From contig JAKIXL010000052.1 of the NCBI GenBank assembly GCA_022709105.1, positions 1-8,928 on the forward strand: 8,928 bases of DNA, written 5' to 3'. Below the pieces are notes generated by a model. That model did not search any database and was not told the DNA's origin. It was given only the letters and a program-made list of their open reading frames with translations. The translations under genes were made by a program, and so were the position numbers. The stretch is from Thermoplasmatota archaeon (GTDB taxonomy: Archaea; Thermoplasmatota; Thermoplasmata; Methanomassiliicoccales; Methanomassiliicoccaceae). Positions within the stretch are counted from its first letter, which is position 1. Each line of letters starts with the position of its first letter. This document shows positions 5,242-8,928 of the stretch, one piece after another.

Positions 5242-5925
5242 ATGTTTCCGGCCATCACACGATTGAGAGGGTTCTACGCCGCCTACTTGCCGCTCGGCGA
5301 CGTCTTAGGCGAAATGTTTTACGCGGTGTGGATGGTCGTCGTATCTCTGGGCATACTGGGAGGGACTGGCTTTGAAGGCGGAGAACTTGTACACGTCGTT
5401 CTCATAGCGTTCCTCGTCAACATGACATGGGGGCTCATAGACGGGCTTAGTGCTATGTATTCCGGGATCATCGAGAGAGCGCGGAGCGAAAAGATCATCT
5501 ACTCCCTGCAGAAAAAAGGTGATGCTGAGGCCAGGAGAGAGGGGGACAGGGTGCTGTTGGGAGGCATCACGTCCGTGCTTGATAGCTCGGACCGGGAGAA
5601 GGTCCTTGACATGATCGCTTCCGCACGGCCGATCGAGGGTGACCCATGCTCCAAGCGCTATGTTCCAAATCGCATTGACCGGCGCTACGCCATGGGCATA
5701 CTGGGCATCGATGTTCTGCTGGTGCTCCCGCTCGTCGCACCGTTCCTCATCTTCCAGGACCAGCATCTGGCTCTATACGTTTCCCGCTTGATCGCCACGA
5801 CCTTCTTCGCCATTCTTGGCGCCGCTTATGCCGGTCAGCTGAACCGCCGCCGGTGGGTCGCATCGCTGTTCCTCGCCACCCTGTGCTTCAGCCTGTTCAA
5901 CCTGGTCTTCCTGTTCGGATGGTGA
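5242..5925 (+). CDS. Five-helix membrane protein, VIT1/CCC1-like topology
   Basis: The 227-residue product has five likely membrane helices: about 24-41, 48-66, 151-171, 177-197 and 205-225. An 80-residue hydrophilic loop separates helices 2 and 3. This two-plus-three layout, and WGLIDGLSAMYSGIIERARS at the end of helix 2, resemble VIT1/CCC1 family transporters, which move Fe2+/Mn2+ across membranes with the large loop on the cytosolic side. The loop is charged (KKGDAEARREGDR, EKVLDMI) but I see no obvious Glu-rich metal cluster, and the similarity is partial, so substrate and even family are tentative. ATG 5242 is the first plausible start; only a weak purine-rich stretch (GGTAGTGGTG) precedes it. 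The gene is divergent from the uspA-like gene with about 290 bp between. It could also be an unrelated archaeal membrane protein. Confidence 0.5.
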   Translation: MFPAITRLRGFYAAYLPLGDVLGEMFYAVWMVVVSLGILGGTGFEGGELVHVVLIAFLVNMTWGLIDGLSAMYSGIIERARSEKIIYSLQKKGDAEARREGDRVLLGGITSVLDSSDREKVLDMIASARPIEGDPCSKRYVPNRIDRRYAMGILGIDVLLVLPLVAPFLIFQDQHLALYVSRLIATTFFAILGAAYAGQLNRRRWVASLFLATLCFSLFNLVFLFGW

Positions 5926-6011
5926 GATCGACCGGCCCATCGAACAAGGCCGTTCCTGAACGGTGGCCTCATGCGTCAATTGAGGGAAGGAAGCATTATC
6001 GGCGGCGGTCG

Positions 6012-6033
6012 GCACCGGCCCCAGGACCGGTGC
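6012..6033. other. GC-rich hairpin after the VIT-like gene
   Basis: GCACCGG and CCGGTGC pair over 7 bp around an 8-nt loop (CCCCAGGA), with a possible G-U pair outside. It lies 86 nt after the stop at 5925 and has no T tract, so it is not a typical archaeal terminator. A smaller hairpin CCGTT/AACGG lies at 5950-5963. The rest of 5926-6110 holds nothing recognisable. Confidence 0.3.
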
Positions 6034-6116
6034 TCGTTGTCGATCCCGAACAACCCCATCTCAGAAGGATCGCCACGAATTATAGTGGATGCGGCCATAG
6101 ATGGCAGGACAGTGAA

Positions 6117-6124
6117 ATATAAAT
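6117..6124 (+). promoter_or_regulatory. Probable box A of the zinc-ribbon gene
   Basis: TATATAAAT-like sequence (TATAAAT at 6118-6124) preceded by GTGAAA, a plausible BRE. Transcription would start near 6147, giving a short leader of about 24 nt that contains GAGGG (6162-6166) before ATG 6171. Confidence 0.5.
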
Positions 6125-6170
6125 GGGTCTTGAGATGCATTGAACAGATAGAGCTCGTATCGAGGGTTAC

Positions 6171-6446
6171 ATGTCTGCAGCGATAGGCCGAGGGCCGTCC
6201 GGTCCAACACCGCTCCGAGGGTGCCCGAGATGCGGAGCGTTGAACTCACCGGTCGTAAGCTACTGCCTCAATTGCGGAGAGTTCCTTCCGCCGCCAAGCG
6301 GCAATACCGCATACTTTCCTCCTACTCCTTGGCAGGAAAGGGAGGAGGGCCTGTCGGTCCCCCTGGTCCTGCTCATAGTCGCCATCGTTCTGTTGGTCGT
6401 CATGGGTGCCATTTTCTTGGCAGCATTCGCGAGCATCGGCCGATAG
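6171..6446 (+). CDS. Small zinc-ribbon protein with C-terminal membrane helix
   Basis: The 91-residue product has an N-terminal zinc ribbon, CPRCG (residues 18-22) paired with CLNCG (32-36), giving four cysteines placed to bind one Zn2+. A proline-rich linker (about 39-54) leads to a single hydrophobic helix VPLVLLIVAIVLLVVMGAIF near the C-terminus. The ribbon should therefore be cytoplasmic and tethered to the membrane. Such short ribbon-plus-helix proteins are frequent in archaea and mostly uncharacterised; no function can be assigned. ATG 6171 has GAGGG 4 nt upstream and a box A about 50 nt upstream, which support a real gene. It is on its own and converges with the large ATPase gene across 126 bp that holds no clear terminator. 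Confidence 0.72.
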   Translation: MSAAIGRGPSGPTPLRGCPRCGALNSPVVSYCLNCGEFLPPPSGNTAYFPPTPWQEREEGLSVPLVLLIVAIVLLVVMGAIFLAAFASIGR

Positions 6447-6572
6447 GGTCTCCTTACGAAAGGGTGCATCGTCCCGCGAAGCGCCGCCATATCCGTGCCT
6501 GGTCGCTCATGGATGGGCCCTTATCCGCACAATGACGGCTGCTCGGTCCTCCAGGCTCTAATGTCCCTCCGT

Positions 6573-8928
6573 TCACGGTTCCGCGGCCCACACCAAGGCC
6601 ACCAGCTTGGTGGCGATGTTGGTCTTGGTCGGCTTTACGGACACCGTCTCCAGCTTCTCGGTCAGGGGGTCGGCCTTCGCCGCGGCGCCCCTCATCTCGG
6701 CCTGGAACTCCTCGTCCAGTTTCTTCCTCCTGTCGATCAGCGCTTCCAGGTTCTCCTCGGCGAACCTCACGTCCTGTTTCTCTTTTTCAGATCGGCTAAG
6801 CTCCCTGGCGGTCTTGCTGACCATCGAGCCGGACTTCCTGCCGGCCATTGCTCCAAGGATGGACGAGCCGATCGATGCCGCGGACTGGTACTTCTGACGC
6901 TTGGCCTGGTCTTTCTCCCTCTCCCTGGTGATCTCCGCCTTTCGTATGCGTTCGTCCAATGTCGCGTACTTGGGAGCGTACTTCTTCTTCAGCTTCTCCA
7001 TGCTCTCGTCCGTGAGCTCGCGGGAGGCCAGCTGCATACGTATCCTGAATTCAGGTTCCTTCTCGCCGGGTCTTGAGAACTGGGCCAAGCTAGGGCTGAA
7101 CATCAGATCGAGCGACTGCGTGCTAGCAAGCCAGGTCTCAAACTCCTTCTCCCATGCAGCATAGCTCTTCGGCTTGGTCGCAGCGGCCGGCAGACCAGAG
7201 AAGCCGACCCCGTCGATAGGTTCGCTGGATAGATCGGAGATGGGCAGATTGGCCCACTTTGCTTGGTTCCAGTCCAAGGCTATCGGGCCGTCGACCAAGG
7301 GTGCCAGGAAGCTTAGCTCCCTGATCTCGTCGATCTTTTTCTTGGCATCGACGAAGCGGACCTGGGAGACGCCCAGGACCATAGGGCGATAGGTCGCCGG
7401 AGGCCGCGATCGGTCCGCGGGTGGCAAGAAGTATTGAGGTATCTCGGATGGAAGCACCGGCCTTTGGGGGGACGATGGGGTCGAGGACGGAGCGGGGGCC
7501 GTCCGCACCGGAACTCCTTGTATGGCGTCCGCGCTTGCCGCCTTCTTCAACGGGTCCATCAGCACCTTGATCTGCTCCCGCGTAAGCGGCCCTCTTAGAT
7601 AGGACATCGCCCACCGGGAGTGGAACACGGTAGGTGCGTCATCGTTCACGTTGTGCATCAGGAACACCCGGCTTCCCAGCCCGGCTATTAGCTGGTCCAT
7701 CTGGGCCCTGTCGAACCTTTTGCCGGAGCCGGCCGAGGCCCCCTCGAGCGCGTCCAGGATGCGCATCTTGTCGCGATCGGTCTGCAGGCGCCCGATGAAC
7801 CAGGTGCCGGTGTTCGACAGTCCCTTGTAGTCTAGGTCCACAGGGTTCTGGGTGACCAGGGTCACGCCGAGGCCGAAGGCCCTCGCCTGCTTCATCAAGG
7901 TCAGCAAAGGCAGCTTGGACGGCGGGTTGGCCACCGGCGGCAGGTATCCGAACACCTCGTCGATGTACATGATGGCCCTCAAACTGATGGTCCCGGACTG
8001 CGTGCGCATCCATCCCACCACGTGGTTCAGAAGCATGGACACGAAGAACATGCGCTGCGCGTCGTCCAGGTGGGCGATGGAGAAGATGGACAGCTTCGGC
8101 TTTCCGGCCGGAGTGTACAGGAAGCTCCGGACGTCCATGGGCTCGCCCTCCATCCACAAACGGAACCCTGGCGCCGCCAGGAGGTTGTTCAGGCGCATGG
8201 CCAGCTCGAACCTCTCCTTGGAGGGGTAGAACGTCTCCATCTCCAGCACCCCGACCTGCTTCACCGGAGGGCTCTGGATCCCCCGGATGAGCGATGCCAG
8301 GTCAAGCGGTTCGTTCTTCCTCCACGAGTCCGCAAGTATCGTCGATATCAATATATGCTCTCTTGAGCGCACCGGGTCGCCATCGACGCCGATGAGCCCC
8401 AGGAGGCTGGTGACGGTGGTGTTCACCCTCTCGTGCAGCAGCTCTTCGTCAGCGGCGGCCTCCGCCGGGGGCGGATCGAAGGAGCGGAGCACGGACACCG
8501 GCATGCCGGCATTGCTTCCCGGGGTGTAGATCATGATATCACAGGCCCGGCGGAGCCGTGCGATCCTCGCTCCGTCCTCCCCCCAGGTGGCGAGACCGTT
8601 CCTCCAGTTCTCAGCCTGCTTGGCTGCGTAGTCCTCTATTGACAGGCCCTTCTTTTGAGCATCCTCTGCATTTACCCAGGGCAGGAAATCCTCCTTCCGC
8701 AGATCAGGGAAGGTGAGCATTAGGTTGGTCATGTCGCCCTTTGGATCGATTATGATCGCCGGGATCCCGTCGATCGCGGCCTCCTCCAATAGGGATATGC
8801 ACAGGCCGGTCTTCCCGCTGCCTGTCATGCCCACGCACACTGCGTGGGTCAACAGGTCCTTTGACTCATAGAGGAGGAGCTCGTCCTTCAACGACCTGCT
8901 CGCTAGGTCGTAGTTCCGGCCGAGATAG
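6573..8928 (-). CDS. HerA/FtsK-type P-loop ATPase, start beyond window
   Basis: This is a large member of the HerA/FtsK/VirB4 P-loop group (hexameric pumps or translocases acting on DNA or protein); the role of this subfamily is not known to me. The frame is open to the right edge: codons ahead of TTG 8891 read YLGRNYDLASRS, conserved-looking, so the true start lies outside. At least 784 residues. Visible elements in order: DLLTHAVCVG then Walker A GMTGSGKT (8831-8808); AIIIDPKGDMTNL; Walker B AIMYIDEVFGYLPP (near 7950-7980); sensor-like LVTQNPVDLDYKGLSNTGTW; FIGRLQTDRDK with a candidate arginine finger. A Ser/Pro-rich linker (near 7440-7510) follows. The C-terminal part has a long charged coiled coil interrupted by the glycine-rich SIGSSILGAMAGRKSGS (6830-6880). 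No nuclease or membrane segment is seen, and no partner gene lies on the left side. Confidence 0.85.
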   Translation of the reverse strand, partial: YLGRNYDLASRSLKDELLLYESKDLLTHAVCVGMTGSGKTGLCISLLEEAAIDGIPAIIIDPKGDMTNLMLTFPDLRKEDFLPWVNAEDAQKKGLSIEDYAAKQAENWRNGLATWGEDGARIARLRRACDIMIYTPGSNAGMPVSVLRSFDPPPAEAAADEELLHERVNTTVTSLLGLIGVDGDPVRSREHILISTILADSWRKNEPLDLASLIRGIQSPPVKQVGVLEMETFYPSKERFELAMRLNNLLAAPGFRLWMEGEPMDVRSFLYTPAGKPKLSIFSIAHLDDAQRMFFVSMLLNHVVGWMRTQSGTISLRAIMYIDEVFGYLPPVANPPSKLPLLTLMKQARAFGLGVTLVTQNPVDLDYKGLSNTGTWFIGRLQTDRDKMRILDALEGASAGSGKRFDRAQMDQLIAGLGSRVFLMHNVNDDAPTVFHSRWAMSYLRGPLTREQIKVLMDPLKKAASADAIQGVPVRTAPAPSSTPSSPQRPVLPSEIPQYFLPPADRSRPPATYRPMVLGVSQVRFVDAKKKIDEIRELSFLAPLVDGPIALDWNQAKWANLPISDLSSEPIDGVGFSGLPAAATKPKSYAAWEKEFETWLASTQSLDLMFSPSLAQFSRPGEKEPEFRIRMQLASRELTDESMEKLKKKYAPKYATLDERIRKAEITREREKDQAKRQKYQSAASIGSSILGAMAGRKSGSMVSKTARELSRSEKEKQDVRFAEENLEALIDRRKKLDEEFQAEMRGAAAKADPLTEKLETVSVKPTKTNIATKLVALVWAAEP

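Noticed and set aside
7639..8157. 172-codon minus-strand frame inside the HerA-like gene
   Set aside because: Same-strand frame-shifted shadow of the ATPase; the Arg/Gly/Pro-rich product has no domain.
8889..8891. TTG at 8891 as the start of the HerA-like ATPase
   Set aside because: The frame continues to the window edge through conserved-looking YLGRNYD, so the real start is further right.
1..8928. CRISPR arrays, tRNA/rRNA genes, insertion sequences or a defence island
   Set aside because: No spaced direct repeats, no tRNA B-box, no transposase frame or terminal inverted repeats were found on either strand.

Overview
The window is archaeal. Its left half is most of an archaellum (archaeal flagellum) operon on the minus strand: archaellin flaB, a FlaC/D/E-type scaffold gene, flaF, flaG, flaH and the first 256 codons of flaI, which runs off the left edge. 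This order (flaB, flaC/D/E, F, G, H, I) is the euryarchaeal arrangement. The promoters have archaeal box A elements (TTTATATA, TTTAAATA), and at least one transcript looks leaderless. The fairly GC-rich codon use and the single FlaC-type scaffold gene are compatible with a Thermoplasmata-like euryarchaeon, but that placement is an inference held with low confidence.

Layout. 1-768 is flaI (partial), 768-1490 flaH, 1534-1974 flaG, 1984-2397 flaF, 2397-3332 the flaC-type gene and 3371-4000 flaB, all on the minus strand. Two junctions are TGATG overlaps (flaC/flaF and flaH/flaI), which suggests translational coupling. Between flaB and flaC there is a stem of 9 bp that buries the flaC ribosome site, followed by T6. 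It looks like an attenuator separating abundant archaellin from the less abundant motor parts. The flaB leader (about 100 nt) holds mutually exclusive RNA stems, a short upstream ORF, and a box A preceded by a perfect 15-bp palindrome. 4156-4554 is non-coding with several small hairpins. 4555-4953 (minus) is a small UspA-like protein with an apparently leaderless promoter. That promoter carries an AGAA-N3-ATTCT palindrome at the same distance from box A as in flaB. 5242-5925 (plus) is a five-helix membrane protein with VIT1/CCC1-like topology. 6171-6446 (plus) is a small zinc-ribbon membrane protein. 6573-8928 (minus) is a large HerA/FtsK-type ATPase whose start lies beyond the right edge.

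How the genes work together. FlaB is the filament subunit. FlaF and FlaG are the envelope-anchored stator-like pilin homologues. The FlaC-type protein forms the cytoplasmic ring/scaffold and links to chemotaxis. FlaH and FlaI form the ATP-binding/ATPase motor core; FlaJ is expected just beyond the left edge. The right half shows no direct link to motility, except that the uspA and flaB promoters share an upstream palindrome and may be co-regulated.

The most noteworthy observations are the competing RNA structures in the archaellin leader, the palindrome shared by flaB and uspA, the flaB-flaC attenuator-like hairpin, and a FlaH whose Walker A lysine is arginine.
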